A stretch of 64,000 bases of DNA, from positions 893,256-957,255 of the forward strand of contig JXCB02000002.1 in assembly GCA_000828075.3 (NCBI GenBank). Direction: 5' to 3'. The position numbers and the translations under genes were made by a program. Source of the stretch: Tolypothrix campylonemoides VB511288. GTDB taxonomy: Bacteria > Cyanobacteriota > Cyanobacteriia > Cyanobacteriales > Nostocaceae. This document shows positions 63,528 to 64,000 of this stretch, piece by piece; the stretch's first letter is position 1; each line of letters starts with the position of its first letter. The notes beneath the pieces were generated by a model. The model made no database searches and was not told the DNA's origin. It worked only from the letters and a program-made list of their open reading frames with translations.

Positions 63528-64000
63528 ATGGCACGAAAAAATAATAAACATTATAGAGATAGATTAAATTTTGTTTTAATTTTGTGCATGAGCAGTAGTT
63601 GGTTGACAACGAGTTATGCTCTGCCTATTAGGGTTTTGGCAAGCCCACTACGTTCTGAACATTTCATAATTGCCAAACCACCAGATGAGAGACAACCAGA
63701 AGCAGTAGAAAAAGGAATTGAGCAAATTCCTGTCGCTCAACCGCCTTTATCTCAGCAACGCAAACAATCTATTGAGTCACCTTTACCTCCAGCTTCCACA
63801 CCCACAGCAACAGGGACTAGCACCTCAACACCGAAACCTGCGGACACTGGGACAACTTCCACACCCACAGCAACAGGGACTAGCACCTCAACACCGAAAC
63901 CTGCGGACACTGGGACAACTTCCACACCCACAGCAACGGGGACTAGCACCCCAACACCGAAACCTGCGGACACTGGGACAACTTCCACACCCACAGCAAC
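63528..64000 (+). CDS. Secreted Pro/Thr-rich repeat protein (3' end outside window)
   Basis: The frame is open to the window end. GAGGAG 7 bases before ATG 63528 fixes the start (ATG 63525 is also possible). Sequence: basic N-terminus, hydrophobic FVLILCMSSSWLTTS, a region with LPIRVLASPL, then three perfect-to-near 63-bp repeats (63795-63983) encoding a 21-residue unit beginning STPTATGTST and ending PADTGTT, with a fourth starting. Low-complexity Thr/Pro repeats suggest an extended cell-surface or secreted linker; the downstream domain lies outside the window. Function unknown. Confidence 0.72.
   Translation, partial: MARKNNKHYRDRLNFVLILCMSSSWLTTSYALPIRVLASPLRSEHFIIAKPPDERQPEAVEKGIEQIPVAQPPLSQQRKQSIESPLPPASTPTATGTSTSTPKPADTGTTSTPTATGTSTSTPKPADTGTTSTPTATGTSTPTPKPADTGTTSTPTA

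Overview
The window is a chromosomal stretch of a cyanobacterium, most likely a filamentous, heterocyst-forming (Nostocales-type) one. The grounds are: frequent GCGATCGC (HIP1) octamers; short tandem heptamer repeats (STRR, e.g. CCCCAGT) between genes; cyanobacterium-specific genes (Flv1/Flv3 flavodiiron proteins, Ycf23, a Tab2-family protein, a COP23-domain protein, a WGxxGxxG protein); and large WD40, CHAT and TPR signalling proteins. No rRNA, tRNA or CRISPR array was seen.

Layout. 1-9 kb: 3' part of larB, a frameshifted SDR gene, an AraC remnant, argH, a small basic protein, a Nudix hydrolase, an alpha/beta hydrolase, coaX (carrying an in-frame simple-repeat insertion) and an FAD-dependent oxidoreductase. 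9-13 kb: flv3-flv1, separated by STRR arrays. 13-20 kb: a sugar-type ABC binding lipoprotein, an MFS transporter and a large CHAT-STAND ATPase-WD40 protein. 20-36 kb: mostly housekeeping genes (accD, pilD, leuB, an ABC ATPase with two duplicated membrane proteins, a succinyl-CoA synthetase-like pair, fetB-like, a DegT aminotransferase, ycf23). 36-42 kb: an HD-domain protein amid inverted-repeat elements, a transposase remnant, a large protein joining a calmodulin-like four-EF-hand domain to an Erv/ALR-like sulfhydryl oxidase domain, a DUF433/DUF5615 toxin-antitoxin pair and a Uma2 nuclease. 42-49 kb: Tab2, PmbA, an IscB nuclease with a likely omegaRNA, and a ClC-CBS-USP transporter. 49-64 kb: secreted proteins (WGxxGxxG, COP23, double trypsin-TPR), a minus-strand TerD/TerD-vWA cluster with two Ser/Thr kinase-WD40 proteins and a lipase-like hydrolase, and the start of a secreted repeat protein cut by the window end.

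How parts fit together. Flv3 and Flv1 probably work as a pair reducing O2 with photosynthetic electrons. The Ter proteins keep calcium-site motifs and sit beside two kinases, which suggests a stress-signalling island. The EF-hand/Erv-like fusion is a second, separate calcium-linked candidate and the most unusual protein here. The CHAT-STAND-WD40 protein resembles NLR-like death or defence effectors. Many small repeats (palindromes, STRRs, GAGGGAGT tracts, MITE-like elements) have spread through intergenic DNA and in at least two cases appear to lie in frame inside conserved genes.
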